Of a DNA stretch of 64,000 bases, positions 9,747 through 18,756 are shown in pieces. The stretch covers positions 21,703 through 85,702 of the forward strand of contig JBAXAM010000003.1 of NCBI GenBank assembly GCA_037142515.1. Reading direction: 5' to 3'. Each line of letters begins with the position of its first letter. Within the stretch, counting starts at the first letter, position 1. The stretch comes from JBAXAM01 sp037142515. GTDB taxonomy: Bacteria > Pseudomonadota > Gammaproteobacteria > UBA9339. Below the pieces are notes generated by a model. That model ran no database searches. It was not told the DNA's origin and was given only the letters and a program-made list of their open reading frames with translations. A program made the translations under genes and the position numbers.

Positions 9747-10580
9747 ATGGCTATTGTAAAAACCAAACCAACTTCTCCGGCGAGACGCTTTGTTATTAAA
9801 GTTGTCAACCCGGATTTGTATAAAGGCAAGCCATACGCCCCGCTCTTGGCTTCCAAGCAGCGAGGTCGTGGTAGTGCACGTAATAATTTAGGCAGAATGA
9901 CTGTCAGACACCATGGTGGTGGCAGTAAGAGACAGTATCGTGTTATTGATTTCAAGCGTGACAAAGATGGTATTGCTGCTCGAGTTGAAAGATTAGAGTA
10001 CGATCCAAATCGCAGGCCATATATTGCTTTAGTTTTATATAAAGATGGTGAGCGCAGATATATTATTGCGCCGAAAGATTTAAAAGTTGGTGATGAAATA
10101 GTGTCAGGCCCAGATGCGGCAATTAAGACCGGAAATTGTTTGCCGTTAAATAGTATACCAGTTGGCACTATGGTGCATTGCATAGAGATGCGGCCTAAAA
10201 AAGGCGCCCAAATAGCTCGTAGCGCTGGTGCTTCGGTGCAGATTGTTGCTCGTGAAGGAGAATACGTAACACTGCGCTTGCGTTCTGGTGAAATTAGAAA
10301 GATTTTAGCAACATGTAGAGCGTGTGTTGGAGAAGTGTCCAATGCTGAGCATAATTTGCGCTCTCTTGGTAAAGCTGGTGCTTCACGTTGGCGCGGTATT
10401 CGCCCAACAGTTCGCGGTGTTGCTATGAACCCAGTTGATCATCCACATGGTGGTGGTGAAGGTAAGACCTCTGGAGGTCGTCATCCTGTGACTCCTTATG
10501 GTCAACCAACAAAGGGATATCATACACGCAATAATAAACGTACTAATTCGATGATTGTTCGTCGTCGTCATGCTAAGTGA
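9747..10580 (+). CDS. rplB: 50S ribosomal protein L2
   Basis: Peptidyl-transferase-centre protein, 277 aa, full length. The conserved loop VAMNPVDHPHGGGEG carries the histidine important for activity, and GRRHPVTPYG-like C-terminal motifs are intact. Confidence 0.98.
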   Translation: MAIVKTKPTSPARRFVIKVVNPDLYKGKPYAPLLASKQRGRGSARNNLGRMTVRHHGGGSKRQYRVIDFKRDKDGIAARVERLEYDPNRRPYIALVLYKDGERRYIIAPKDLKVGDEIVSGPDAAIKTGNCLPLNSIPVGTMVHCIEMRPKKGAQIARSAGASVQIVAREGEYVTLRLRSGEIRKILATCRACVGEVSNAEHNLRSLGKAGASRWRGIRPTVRGVAMNPVDHPHGGGEGKTSGGRHPVTPYGQPTKGYHTRNNKRTNSMIVRRRHAK

Positions 10581-10590
10581 GGATTAAAAC

Positions 10591-10893
10591 GTGCCACGTT
10601 CGGTTAAAAAAGGACCTTTTGTTGATGCTCATCTACTAAAGAAAGTAGAAGCAGCGCAAGAGTCTAAAAGTAAAAAGCCAATTAAAACTTGGTCGCGTAG
10701 ATCAATGGTTATTCCAGATATGGTGGGTTTAACTATTGCGGTTCATAACGGTAAAGATCATGTGCCAGTTTTTATTACTGAGAACATGGTTGGCCACAAA
10801 CTTGGTGAATTTGCACAAACTCGTACTTTCCGTGTTCACTCTGGTGAGCGTAAGGTACAGAAAGAAGATACTAAAGATAATAAGAAAAAATAA
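10591..10893 (+). CDS. rpsS: 30S ribosomal protein S19
   Basis: Small-subunit head protein, 100 aa, conserved from PRSVKKGPFVD through GHKLGEFAQTRTF. Starts with GTG (10591), preceded by TGAGGA. The C-terminal tail is lysine-rich. Confidence 0.96.
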   Translation: MPRSVKKGPFVDAHLLKKVEAAQESKSKKPIKTWSRRSMVIPDMVGLTIAVHNGKDHVPVFITENMVGHKLGEFAQTRTFRVHSGERKVQKEDTKDNKKK

Positions 10894-10897
10894 TAAA

Positions 10898-11239
10898 ATG
10901 GAAACAATAGCTAAACATAAACATGCGCGTTCTTCTGCACAAAAAGTGCGATTAATTGCTGATCAAATTCGGGGCTTGAAAGTTGCGCGTGCGCTTGATG
11001 TTTTGAATTTTAGTACTAAAAAAGCCGCGTCTTTGGTTCAAGAAGTTTTAAAGTCGGCAATTGCTAATGCTGAGCATAATGCTGGTGCAGATATAGACGA
11101 ATTAAAGGTATCTCGTGTTTTTGTTGATGAGGCTACCAGAATGAGACGTATGCATGCGCGCGCTAAAGGTCGAGGTTGTCGCATTTTAAAGCGCACTTGT
11201 CATATTAATGTTGTAGTTACCGATGGCAAGGGGAATTAG
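10898..11239 (+). CDS. rplV: 50S ribosomal protein L22
   Basis: Exit-tunnel protein, 113 aa. The start is at the ATG giving METIAKHKHAR; the in-frame extension upstream only overlaps rpsS. SSAQKVRLIADQIRG and the RMRRMHARAKGRG loop that reaches the tunnel are intact. It begins 4 bases after the rpsS stop. Confidence 0.95.
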   Translation: METIAKHKHARSSAQKVRLIADQIRGLKVARALDVLNFSTKKAASLVQEVLKSAIANAEHNAGADIDELKVSRVFVDEATRMRRMHARAKGRGCRILKRTCHINVVVTDGKGN

Positions 11240-11241
11240 GC

Positions 11242-11925
11242 ATGGGTCAAAAAGTAAATCCAGTTGGTATACGCTTAGGAATAGTTCGGGATTGGACATC
11301 TACTTGGTATGCTAATTCAAAAACATATTCTAGTTATTTAAATTCAGATATTAAATTACGTAATTATTTAACAAAAAAATATGTAGGGGCTTTAATTAGT
11401 CGCATTCAAATTGAAAGACCTGCAAAAAATGCACGTATTACGATTTATGCCGGTAAGCCAGGTATTATTTTGGGTAAAAAAGGTGGGGATGTTGATGCGC
11501 TCAGAAAAGAGCTTGGGGCTATGCTTGGCATTCCAGTGCATGTCAATATTGAAGAGATTAAAAAAGTAGACTTGGATGCTAAGTTAGTTGCTGAGAATAT
11601 CGCGCAGCAACTAGAACGTAGAATCATGTTTCGTCGTGCTATGAAGCGTGCAGTGCAAAGCGCTTTAAAAGCAGGAGCTTTAGGGGTAAAGGTTCATGTC
11701 AGTGGGCGTTTGGGTGGATCAGAAATTGCTAGAGCCGAGTGGTATCGTGAAGGTCGTGTGCCGTTACATACTTTTCGTGCTGACATTGATTATAGCCTAG
11801 CTGAAGCAAATACTACTTATGGAATAATCGGTGTGAAAGTATGGATATTTAAGGGTGAGAAAATCGGCAAAACTGTTCTTGCTGCAGAGGCACCTCCGGT
11901 AGTCGAAGAAAAAGGTGAAAATTAA
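11242..11925 (+). CDS. rpsC: 30S ribosomal protein S3
   Basis: mRNA-entry-site protein with a KH domain (GKPGIILGKKGGDV around residues 75-88), 227 aa, MGQKVNPVGIRLG N-terminus. Directly follows rplV and is spaced 3 bases from rplP. Confidence 0.97.
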   Translation: MGQKVNPVGIRLGIVRDWTSTWYANSKTYSSYLNSDIKLRNYLTKKYVGALISRIQIERPAKNARITIYAGKPGIILGKKGGDVDALRKELGAMLGIPVHVNIEEIKKVDLDAKLVAENIAQQLERRIMFRRAMKRAVQSALKAGALGVKVHVSGRLGGSEIARAEWYREGRVPLHTFRADIDYSLAEANTTYGIIGVKVWIFKGEKIGKTVLAAEAPPVVEEKGEN

Positions 11926-11928
11926 TTT

Positions 11929-12342
11929 ATGTTGCAACCGAAGAAAACAAAGTACCGTAAGCAATTCAAGGGACGCAATCGTGGTATTGCTACTCGTGGT
12001 GCTGCGGTAAGTTTTGGTGAATACGGCTTAAAAACAGCTGAGCGTGCTCGTCTTACGGCTAGACAGATAGAGGCAGCACGGCGTTCTATCACGCGTCATA
12101 TTAAGCGTGGTGGTAAATTGTGGATTCGTGTTTTTCCGGATAAACCAATTACTAAAAAGCCACTTGAAGTTCGCCAAGGTAAGGGCAAAGGCCCTGTTGA
12201 GTATTGGGTGGCCTTGGTTCAGCCAGGAAAGGTTTTGTTTGAAGTTGAAGGTGTTCCCGAGGCGCTGGCGCGAGAAGCGTTTGTTTTAGCAGCAGCTAAA
12301 TTGCCAGTGAAAACAGTATTTGTTGCGCGGACGATAATGTAA
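11929..12342 (+). CDS. rplP: 50S ribosomal protein L16
   Basis: Large-subunit protein near the A site, 137 aa, MLQPKKTKYRKQFKGRNRG start and RQIEAARRSITRHIKRGGKLWIR core. The stop codon shares one base with the rpmC start (TAATG). Confidence 0.97.
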   Translation: MLQPKKTKYRKQFKGRNRGIATRGAAVSFGEYGLKTAERARLTARQIEAARRSITRHIKRGGKLWIRVFPDKPITKKPLEVRQGKGKGPVEYWVALVQPGKVLFEVEGVPEALAREAFVLAAAKLPVKTVFVARTIM

Positions 12343-12542
12343 TGAAAGCAAGTGAATTAAGAGCCAAAACATCTGATGAGTTAACTGCTGAGTTGGCAAC
12401 TTTACAAAAAGAGCAGTTTAATTTGCGTATCCAGAGAAGCACTGGTGAGGCTCCGCGTACGCATAATTTTCGACTAGTGCGACGTAAAATTGCGCAAATT
12501 AAAACTATTTTGAATGAGAAAATACATGAACAAAAAGGCTAA
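12342..12542 (+). CDS. rpmC: 50S ribosomal protein L29
   Basis: Small two-helix protein at the tunnel exit, 66 aa, with the family core LQKEQFNLRIQRSTGE and VRRKIAQIKTILNEK. Overlaps rplP by one base and rpsQ by about 17. Confidence 0.95.
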   Translation: MKASELRAKTSDELTAELATLQKEQFNLRIQRSTGEAPRTHNFRLVRRKIAQIKTILNEKIHEQKG

Positions 12543-12795
12543 AGTTGTTCGTACACTGAGTGGCAGTGTGGTTAGTAATAAAATGGATAAAACCATTGTG
12601 GTATTGGTTGTGCGTAAAATTAAGCATCCTCTCTATGGTAAATATATAAAGCGCTCAACCAAAATTCATGCACATGATGAAAAAAATATTTGTAAAGAAG
12701 GCGATGTTGTTGTTATTGTAGAGTCTCGACCAATTTCCCGTACTAAACATTGGAAATTGCACGAGGTAATTAAAAAATGTGGTGAGGAATCTTAA
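12526..12795 (+). CDS. rpsQ: 30S ribosomal protein S17
   Basis: Primary 16S rRNA-binding protein, 89 aa, GSVVSNKMDKTIVVLV and SRPISRTKHW motifs. Two in-frame ATGs exist (12514 and 12526); 12526 (MNKKAKVVRT) fits the family N-terminus better. Both lie inside the end of rpmC. Confidence 0.93.
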   Translation: MNKKAKVVRTLSGSVVSNKMDKTIVVLVVRKIKHPLYGKYIKRSTKIHAHDEKNICKEGDVVVIVESRPISRTKHWKLHEVIKKCGEES

Positions 12796-13163
12796 TGATT
12801 CAAATGCTAACAGTGTTGAATGTGGCAGATAATAGCGGTGCTCGCCGAGTTATGTGTATTAAGGTATTGGGTAGTACTAGAAATCGTTATGCTCATATTG
12901 GCGATGTCATTAAAGCTTCGGTAAAAGATGCTATTCCCGATGGTAAGGTTAAAAAAGGTGAGGTGGTATTTGCTTTAGTAGTTCGTACTAAAGAGGGGGT
13001 GCGTCGTGATGATGGTGCTCTGATTCGTTTTGATGACAATGCAGTTGTTTTGTTGAATGCTCAAATGCAACCCATTGGTACGCGTGTTTTTGGTCCAGTA
13101 ACGCGCGAACTTAGAAATGAAAAATTTATGAAGATTGTATCGCTTGCTTTAGAGGTGCTTTAA
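12795..13163 (+). CDS. rplN: 50S ribosomal protein L14
   Basis: Subunit-interface protein, 122 aa, nearly invariant core LNVADNSGARRVMCIKVLG and GTRVFGPVTRELR. Begins on the last base of the rpsQ stop codon; head of the spc group. Confidence 0.97.
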   Translation: MIQMLTVLNVADNSGARRVMCIKVLGSTRNRYAHIGDVIKASVKDAIPDGKVKKGEVVFALVVRTKEGVRRDDGALIRFDDNAVVLLNAQMQPIGTRVFGPVTRELRNEKFMKIVSLALEVL

Positions 13164-13164
13164 T

Positions 13165-13485
13165 ATGCGTAAGATAAAAAAAGGCGATGAAGTTATAATA
13201 TTAACCGGCAAAAGCAAAGGGGTGCGCGGCAAGATTTTGCGTACTCTTGAGAAAGGCGCTAGGGTTATGGTTGAAGGTGCGAACATGGTTAAGAAGCATG
13301 TTAAGCCAAATCCGAATACCAATACGCAGGGTGGTATTATTGAGCGTGAGGCGTCGTTGCATATTTCTAATGTCGCTATTTATAACCAAGGTACAAAAAA
13401 AGCTGATCGCATTATTTTTAAAGTTTTACAGGATGGAAAAAAAGTCCGCTGTTTTAAATCTAATAGCGAGTTGGTAGAGATTTAA
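13165..13485 (+). CDS. rplX: 50S ribosomal protein L24
   Basis: Assembly-initiator protein with a KOW motif (KKGDEVIILTGKSKGVRGKI, about residues 4-23), 106 aa. Confidence 0.96.
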   Translation: MRKIKKGDEVIILTGKSKGVRGKILRTLEKGARVMVEGANMVKKHVKPNPNTNTQGGIIEREASLHISNVAIYNQGTKKADRIIFKVLQDGKKVRCFKSNSELVEI

Positions 13486-13486
13486 T

Positions 13487-14035
13487 ATGACAACAAGATT
13501 TGAAAAATTATATAAAGATACAGTCGTTAAGCAATTAATGAAGCACTTCAAGTATAAAAACATTATGCAAGTGCCTAAAATAACTAAAATCACTCTTAAC
13601 ATGGGTGTGGGTGAAGCAGCGGCAGACAAAAAAATTATGACTAATGCGCTTGATGATCTAACCAAGATTGCTGGGCAAAAAGCTGTTGCGACTTTATCGC
13701 GTAAATCAATAGCAGGTTTCAAAATTCGTTCTGATTGGCCAATTGGCTGCAAAGTAACTTTGCGTAGTAAGCGTATGTATGAGTTTTTTGATCGCTTAGT
13801 TACCATAGTTATTCCACGTATTCGTGATTTTCGCGGTTTGAATGCTCGTTCATTTGATGGACGTGGTAACTATAGTATGGGTATTAAAGAACAGATAGTT
13901 TTTCCTGAAATTAATTACGATAAAATTGACACTTTACGTGGTTTGGATATTGCTATCACTACTACGGCAAAAACCGATGAAGAAGCTAAGGCATTATTGC
14001 GAGCTTTTGGATTACCATTAAGAGAGTTGAAATAA
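13487..14035 (+). CDS. rplE: 50S ribosomal protein L5
   Basis: 5S rRNA-binding protein, 182 aa. MQVPKITKITLNMGVGEA, KSIAGFKIR and FPEINYDKIDTLRGLDI are conserved. One base after the rplX stop; in E. coli this neighbourhood is the S8 feedback target, but I could not identify that structure here. Confidence 0.97.
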   Translation: MTTRFEKLYKDTVVKQLMKHFKYKNIMQVPKITKITLNMGVGEAAADKKIMTNALDDLTKIAGQKAVATLSRKSIAGFKIRSDWPIGCKVTLRSKRMYEFFDRLVTIVIPRIRDFRGLNARSFDGRGNYSMGIKEQIVFPEINYDKIDTLRGLDIAITTTAKTDEEAKALLRAFGLPLRELK

Positions 14036-14043
14036 GGGGCCCT

Positions 14044-14349
14044 ATGGCAAAAACATCAATGATTGCTCGTGAGGCTAAGCGCCATAAGCTTGTAAAAAAA
14101 GCGATGGTTAAACGAGCTGAGCTACGTGATATTATTAAGAGTCTGAATACGAGTTTTGAAGAAAAAATGATTGCGGTGGATAAGCTTAGTAAGAGTCCGC
14201 GCGATGAGAGTGCAATTCGTATACGTAGTCGTTGTCAGATATGTGGACGCCCACGTGCTGTGTATAGGAAATTTGGTTTATGTCGTATACATTTGCGTGA
14301 AGCAGCAATGCGCGGTGATGTACCTGGATTAGTAAAGGCGAGTTGGTAA
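14044..14349 (+). CDS. rpsN: 30S ribosomal protein S14
   Basis: Long form of S14, 101 aa, C-terminal core RKFGLCRIHLREAAMRG(D)VPGLVKASW. It keeps a CQIC pair and one further cysteine (GLCR) but lacks the complete four-cysteine zinc site, so it is best read as the zinc-independent type with vestigial cysteines. Confidence 0.96.
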   Translation: MAKTSMIAREAKRHKLVKKAMVKRAELRDIIKSLNTSFEEKMIAVDKLSKSPRDESAIRIRSRCQICGRPRAVYRKFGLCRIHLREAAMRGDVPGLVKASW

Positions 14350-14376
14350 ATAATATTTTGTAAAAGGCATTAAATT

Positions 14377-14772
14377 ATGAGTATGAGTGATCCGATTGCT
14401 GATATGTTAACGAGGATTAGAAACGCACAGGCGGCGCGTAAGCCAGATGTTTCTATGCCCATGACAAAACTTAAGGCTGCAATAGCAGAAGTTTTGAAGA
14501 CCGAAGGATATATTTTAGATTATAGGGCAGAAGAAATTGATAATAAAAAGCAGTTGGTGCTCGACTTAAAATATTATCAAGGTAAGCCGGTTATTGAAAA
14601 TATTCGACGTATTAGCCGCCCAGGACTGCGTGTATATCGAGATAAGAGTAAGATACCACAAATTATGGGTGGCATGGGGATTGCTATTGTTTCTACATCA
14701 AAAGGAATAATGAGCGATCGTGCAGCACGCCTTCTTGGTGAAGGTGGCGAACTATTGTGTAGCGTGAATTAA
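14377..14772 (+). CDS. rpsH: 30S ribosomal protein S8
   Basis: Central-domain 16S rRNA-binding protein, 131 aa, SDPIADMLTRIRNAQ start and GIAIVSTSKGIMSDRAAR end. In E. coli S8 is the translational repressor of the spc operon. Confidence 0.97.
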   Translation: MSMSDPIADMLTRIRNAQAARKPDVSMPMTKLKAAIAEVLKTEGYILDYRAEEIDNKKQLVLDLKYYQGKPVIENIRRISRPGLRVYRDKSKIPQIMGGMGIAIVSTSKGIMSDRAARLLGEGGELLCSVN

Positions 14773-14782
14773 AGGGGCCCAG

Positions 14783-15316
14783 ATGTCAAGAGTTGCAAAA
14801 AAACCGATAGTTATCCCAGCTGGGGTTGAAGTGAGTATTCACGGGTCAGAAGTTAAAATTAAAGGACCCAAAGGTACCATGCAGCTGCATTCTCAGGAAA
14901 TGGTCGGTGTTAAAAAAGAGAATAACGAAATTACATTTGTGCCTGATGAAAAATTTGAAAATTCCGATGCGATTGCCGGTACAACTAGAGCATTACTGGG
15001 AAACATGGTTATCGGAGTTACCAAGGGTTTTGAGCGTAAATTAATATTAGTTGGCGTTGGTTTTAAAGCTCAAATTCAAGGCAAGGTTTTGAATTTGGCT
15101 CTTGGTTTTTCACACCCGATTAAATTCTCAATTCCGGTTGGGATAAGTATTGAAGCACCAAGTCAAACAGAAATTATAATCAAAGGTATAGATAGGCATA
15201 TGGTTGGTCAAGTAGCAGCAAAGATTAGAGGTTTCAGGCCACCAGAGCCATACAAAGGAAAGGGTGTAAGGTATGACGGCGAGGTTATAGTTAAAAAAGA
15301 GGGTAAGAAGAAATAA
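14783..15316 (+). CDS. rplF: 50S ribosomal protein L6
   Basis: Large-subunit protein near the sarcin-ricin loop, 177 aa; IKGIDRHMVGQVAAKIRGFRPPEPYKGKG is the family signature. Overlaps rplR by one base. Confidence 0.97.
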   Translation: MSRVAKKPIVIPAGVEVSIHGSEVKIKGPKGTMQLHSQEMVGVKKENNEITFVPDEKFENSDAIAGTTRALLGNMVIGVTKGFERKLILVGVGFKAQIQGKVLNLALGFSHPIKFSIPVGISIEAPSQTEIIIKGIDRHMVGQVAAKIRGFRPPEPYKGKGVRYDGEVIVKKEGKKK

Positions 15317-15666
15317 TGGATAAGAAAAAGACGCGCATGCGTCGTGCTAAAAAAACGCGTTCAAAGATTAATGAATTAAGCATGCCACGTTTAAGTGTGT
15401 ATCGTACGCCTCGCCATATCTATGCGCAGTTAATTATGCCTGGTGGTAAGGTTGCTACTAGTGCATCTACACTCGATACTGATGTGAAAAAAGGTTGTGC
15501 GTATGGTGGTAATATTAAGGCAGCAGCTGTGGTTGGCAAGACAATAGCCGTGCGAATTAAAGAGATTGGGATTGCTAAGGTAGCTTTTGATCGGTCTGGT
15601 TTTAGGTATCATGGCCGGGTGAGAGCACTTGCTGATGCTGCACGTGAACAAGGTTTAGAGTTTTAG
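15316..15666 (+). CDS. rplR: 50S ribosomal protein L18
   Basis: 5S rRNA-binding protein, 116 aa, with the C-terminal FDRSGFRYHGRVRALADAAREQGLEF motif region. Coupled to rplF through the shared base at 15316. Confidence 0.96.
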   Translation: MDKKKTRMRRAKKTRSKINELSMPRLSVYRTPRHIYAQLIMPGGKVATSASTLDTDVKKGCAYGGNIKAAAVVGKTIAVRIKEIGIAKVAFDRSGFRYHGRVRALADAAREQGLEF

Positions 15667-15678
15667 GAAATAAAAAAG

Positions 15679-16188
15679 ATGGCAACTACAGATAAAAACG
15701 CAGCTGATGCATTACAAGAAAAATTGGTGTCGGTAAAGCGTACTGCTAAAGTCGTGAAGGGTGGTAGAATTTTTGGTTTTGCTGCCATTGTAGTAATTGG
15801 TGACGGTAAAGGAAGAATTGGTTTTGGTATGGGTAAGTCGCGTGAAGTTCCAGCGGCAATTCAAAAAGCTATGGAAAGCGGGAGGCGCAATATGTACCGT
15901 ATTCCTTTAAAAGGTAGCACGATTCAGCATCCTATAATCGGACGGCACGGGGCAACTAAAGTTGTGATGATTCCTGCTGGCGAAGGTACGGGATTAATTG
16001 CTGGCGGTGCAATGCGTGCGGTTTGTGAAGTTATTGGTATTCGCGATATTTTAGCTAAGTGTGTAGGCTCAAGAAGCCCAATTAATGTTGTGCGTGCGAC
16101 GCTTAAAGCTTTAACTGAGATGACAACACCTGAAGATATTGCGGCAAAACGCGGTCTTAGTGTTGACGAATTGATATCGAAAAAATAG
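15679..16188 (+). CDS. rpsE: 30S ribosomal protein S5
   Basis: Fidelity protein of the small subunit, 169 aa. VKRTAKVVKGGRIFGF (double-stranded RNA-binding fold) and the C-terminal GSRSPINVVRATLKAL motif are intact. Confidence 0.97.
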   Translation: MATTDKNAADALQEKLVSVKRTAKVVKGGRIFGFAAIVVIGDGKGRIGFGMGKSREVPAAIQKAMESGRRNMYRIPLKGSTIQHPIIGRHGATKVVMIPAGEGTGLIAGGAMRAVCEVIGIRDILAKCVGSRSPINVVRATLKALTEMTTPEDIAAKRGLSVDELISKK

Positions 16189-16203
16189 TAAAAAAATAAA
16201 TTT

Positions 16204-16377
16204 ATGATTAAAATTACTTTAGTAAAAAGTACTAATAAAAAATTGAAGAGCCATAAAGCATGTGCCCATGGTTTGGGTTTGTTTCGTATTGGCCAAACAG
16301 TCAAGGTTAAAAATACCCCAGAAAATTGCGGTATGATTAACAAAGTTAATTATTTATTGAAAGTTGAGAAAATTTAA
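16204..16377 (+). CDS. rpmD: 50S ribosomal protein L30
   Basis: 57-aa protein read from the sequence between rpsE and rplO: begins MIKITLVKS and contains the family motif HGLGLFRIGQTVKVKNTPE and ends GMINKVNYLLKVEKI. No Shine-Dalgarno is visible; the ATG follows an A/T-rich run. It abuts rplO without a gap. Confidence 0.93.
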   Translation: MIKITLVKSTNKKLKSHKACAHGLGLFRIGQTVKVKNTPENCGMINKVNYLLKVEKI

Positions 16378-16809
16378 ATGCGCCTCAATACATTAAAGCC
16401 AGCGGTTGGGTCAAAACAAGAGCGAGTACGAGTTGGTCGTGGCATGGGTAGCGGTTTGGGTAAAACATGTGGACGCGGTCATAAGGGAGCAAAAGCTCGT
16501 TCTGGCTATAGCTGTAAAAGTGGTTTTGAGGGTGGACAATTGCCTTTGCAACGTCGTCTGCCAAAGTTTGGATTTACTTCTTTACGAGCTAATGAAAACG
16601 CTGAAATACAGTTGCGTGATTTAAATAAGGTTAAAGCAGCGCGCATTGATCTTGCTGAGCTGGAAAAAGCAAATTTGATTGGTAGTAGTATTAAGCGTGC
16701 CAAAGTTATTTTGGCTGGTAATATCAACAAGGCTGTTACTTTAGTTGGTATCGGAGTTACAGCTGGAGCCCGCAAGGCAATTGAAGCAGCCGGCGGAAAA
16801 ATCGAGTAG
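16378..16809 (+). CDS. rplO: 50S ribosomal protein L15
   Basis: Late-assembly large-subunit protein, 143 aa. MRLNTLKP N-terminus, glycine-rich GRGMGSGLGKTCGRGHKG, GFEGGQLPLQRRLPKFGF. Immediately after rpmD, 8 bases before secY. Confidence 0.97.
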   Translation: MRLNTLKPAVGSKQERVRVGRGMGSGLGKTCGRGHKGAKARSGYSCKSGFEGGQLPLQRRLPKFGFTSLRANENAEIQLRDLNKVKAARIDLAELEKANLIGSSIKRAKVILAGNINKAVTLVGIGVTAGARKAIEAAGGKIE

Positions 16810-16817
16810 TATTAATA

Positions 16818-18137
16818 ATGGCACAAAAAAGTTCAGCTGGAGCAAAAAGTGGTTTAAGTGAGCTAAAGCAACGGTTGTTGTTTTTGTTGCTTGGTATTTT
16901 GGTTTATCGCATTGGTTCTCATATTCCAGTTCCAGGAGTAGATCCGCAGCGATTAGCTGATTTTTTTAATCAGCAAAAAAACGGAATACTAGGTTTGTTC
17001 AGCATGTTTTCTGGTGGTAATTTTGCAAAATTTACAATTTTTGCTTTGGGAGTGATGCCGTATATTTCTTCCTCTATTATCATACAATTATTTTCTTCTA
17101 TAGTGCCGCAATTAGAGCAATTGAAAAAAGAGGGAGAGATTGGGAAACGGAAAATTAACCAGTATACGAGATATGGAACGCTTGCGCTTTCACTTTTTCA
17201 GGCGCTTGGTATCTCCAAGTATTTGACTGCTTCTGGAGTAGTACTAATTCCGGGACCATATTTTTATTTTGTTGCAACGTTGACGCTTACTACTGGTACT
17301 ATGTTTATAGTATGGCTTGGTGAACAAATGACCGAGCGCGGTATTGGTAACGGTATTTCGATGATAATTTTTGCTGGAATTGTTGCGCGTTTTCCGGAAG
17401 CTGTAATTAAAGTGATGACGATGGTTCGTCAAGGGCAGATGCAAGTTATATCGTTGTTTTTGTTGGTAGCTGTAGTTATTGTTGTAACTGGTTTTGTGGT
17501 TTTTGTTGAGCGAGGTCAAAGACGAATTACTGTAAACTACGCTAAAAGACAGACTGGAAGAATGTTATATAATGCTCAAAGTAGCAACCTGCCGCTTAAA
17601 ATAAACATGGCAGGAGTGATACCGCCGATTTTTGCTTCGAGCATTGTTATGTTTCCTGCTACTTTGGCGCAGTGGTTTGGGCAGACCAAGGGAATGGAGT
17701 GGTTAGGCCAGTTTGGTCTTTTTATATCGGTGGGGCAGCCCCTGTATTATATTTTTTACGCTGTAGCGATAGTTTTTTTCTGTTTTTTTTATACTGCGCT
17801 AGTTTTTAATCCAAAAGAAATAGCGGAAAATTTGAAAAAATCTGGAGCATTTATTCCCGGTATTAGACCGGGTGAGAACACAGCATCGTATATTGATTTG
17901 GTTATAACGCGTTTGACATTTTTTGGAGCAATTTATATTACTTTGGTTTCATTGTTGCCCGACTTGTTAATGTTTAAGTGGCATATGCCGTTTTATTTTG
18001 GAGGTACGTCTCTTTTAATTGTGGTTGTGGTATTGATGGATTTTATGTCGCAAGTGCAAGCGCATTTGCTGTCGCATCAATATGACTCAATCATGAAAAA
18101 ATCTCGCTTAAAAGGCGGTGGGATGATGGTAAGGTAA
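16818..18137 (+). CDS. secY: Sec translocase channel subunit SecY
   Basis: Pore-forming inner-membrane subunit of the general secretion channel, 439 aa with about ten hydrophobic segments. The N-terminal plug region (PGVDP) and the cytoplasmic loops ERGQRRI and NPKEIAENLKKSGAFIPGIRPG are conserved. Ends the spc group together with rpmJ. Confidence 0.98.
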   Translation: MAQKSSAGAKSGLSELKQRLLFLLLGILVYRIGSHIPVPGVDPQRLADFFNQQKNGILGLFSMFSGGNFAKFTIFALGVMPYISSSIIIQLFSSIVPQLEQLKKEGEIGKRKINQYTRYGTLALSLFQALGISKYLTASGVVLIPGPYFYFVATLTLTTGTMFIVWLGEQMTERGIGNGISMIIFAGIVARFPEAVIKVMTMVRQGQMQVISLFLLVAVVIVVTGFVVFVERGQRRITVNYAKRQTGRMLYNAQSSNLPLKINMAGVIPPIFASSIVMFPATLAQWFGQTKGMEWLGQFGLFISVGQPLYYIFYAVAIVFFCFFYTALVFNPKEIAENLKKSGAFIPGIRPGENTASYIDLVITRLTFFGAIYITLVSLLPDLLMFKWHMPFYFGGTSLLIVVVVLMDFMSQVQAHLLSHQYDSIMKKSRLKGGGMMVR

Positions 18138-18156
18138 AAACATATAGAGTATTAAT

Positions 18157-18270
18157 ATGAAAGTAAGAGCATCAGTTAAAAAAATGTGTCGTAATTGCAA
18201 AGTGGTTCGTCGCAGAGGCGTGATTCATATTATCTGCAAAGAGGCGAGGCATAAGCAGCGACAAGGATAG
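18157..18270 (+). CDS. rpmJ: 50S ribosomal protein L36
   Basis: 37-aa protein: MKVRASVKKMCRNCKVVRR, ending KQRQG. Cys11, Cys14, Cys27 and a C-terminal histidine give the complete zinc-binding form. It lies 19 bases after secY; the following 101 bases to rpsM hold no clear promoter. Confidence 0.94.
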   Translation: MKVRASVKKMCRNCKVVRRRGVIHIICKEARHKQRQG

Positions 18271-18371
18271 CTTAAAATTGATTTTTATTTTATTTAATGT
18301 ATTCTTGACGCCCCTGGTGTTCGAGAGTTTTGGTGAATTATGAAATATATACATAAAGATGGAGTGTTGTA

Positions 18372-18752
18372 ATGGCACGTATCGCAGGTATTAATATTCC
18401 GGTGCATAAGCACGCGAGCATTGGGTTAACCGCTATTTTTGGTATTGGCAGAAAGCGCGCGCTTGTTATTTGTGAAAAAGCAAAAGTCGATCCTTCGCGT
18501 AAAATTAAAGACTTGACTGAAGCAGAGGTTGAGGCTTTGCGTGTTCAGGTAAGCAAATTTACTATTGAGGGAGATTTGCGCCGTGAAGTTTCCATGAGTA
18601 TTAAACGACTCATGGATCTTGGATGTTATCGTGGGGTACGTCATCGCCGTGGTTTGCCTGTGCGCGGTCAACGTACCAGAACTAATGCGCGTACCCGTAA
18701 AGGTAAAAGAAAAGCAGCAGTAACTCTACAAAAGGCTCCAGCAAAAGGGTAA
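18372..18752 (+). CDS. rpsM: 30S ribosomal protein S13
   Basis: Head protein that contacts both tRNAs and the large subunit, 126 aa. MARIAGINIPVHKHA, GIGRKRA, and RRGLPVRGQRTRTNARTRKG are conserved. GGAG precedes the ATG. First gene of the alpha group. Confidence 0.97.
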   Translation: MARIAGINIPVHKHASIGLTAIFGIGRKRALVICEKAKVDPSRKIKDLTEAEVEALRVQVSKFTIEGDLRREVSMSIKRLMDLGCYRGVRHRRGLPVRGQRTRTNARTRKGKRKAAVTLQKAPAKG

Positions 18753-18756
18753 TAAT

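Noticed and set aside
18305..18333. TTGACG upstream of rpsM as an alpha-operon promoter
   Set aside because: No -10-like hexamer is found at 15-19 bases; the nearest AT-rich hexamers are more than 22 bases away.
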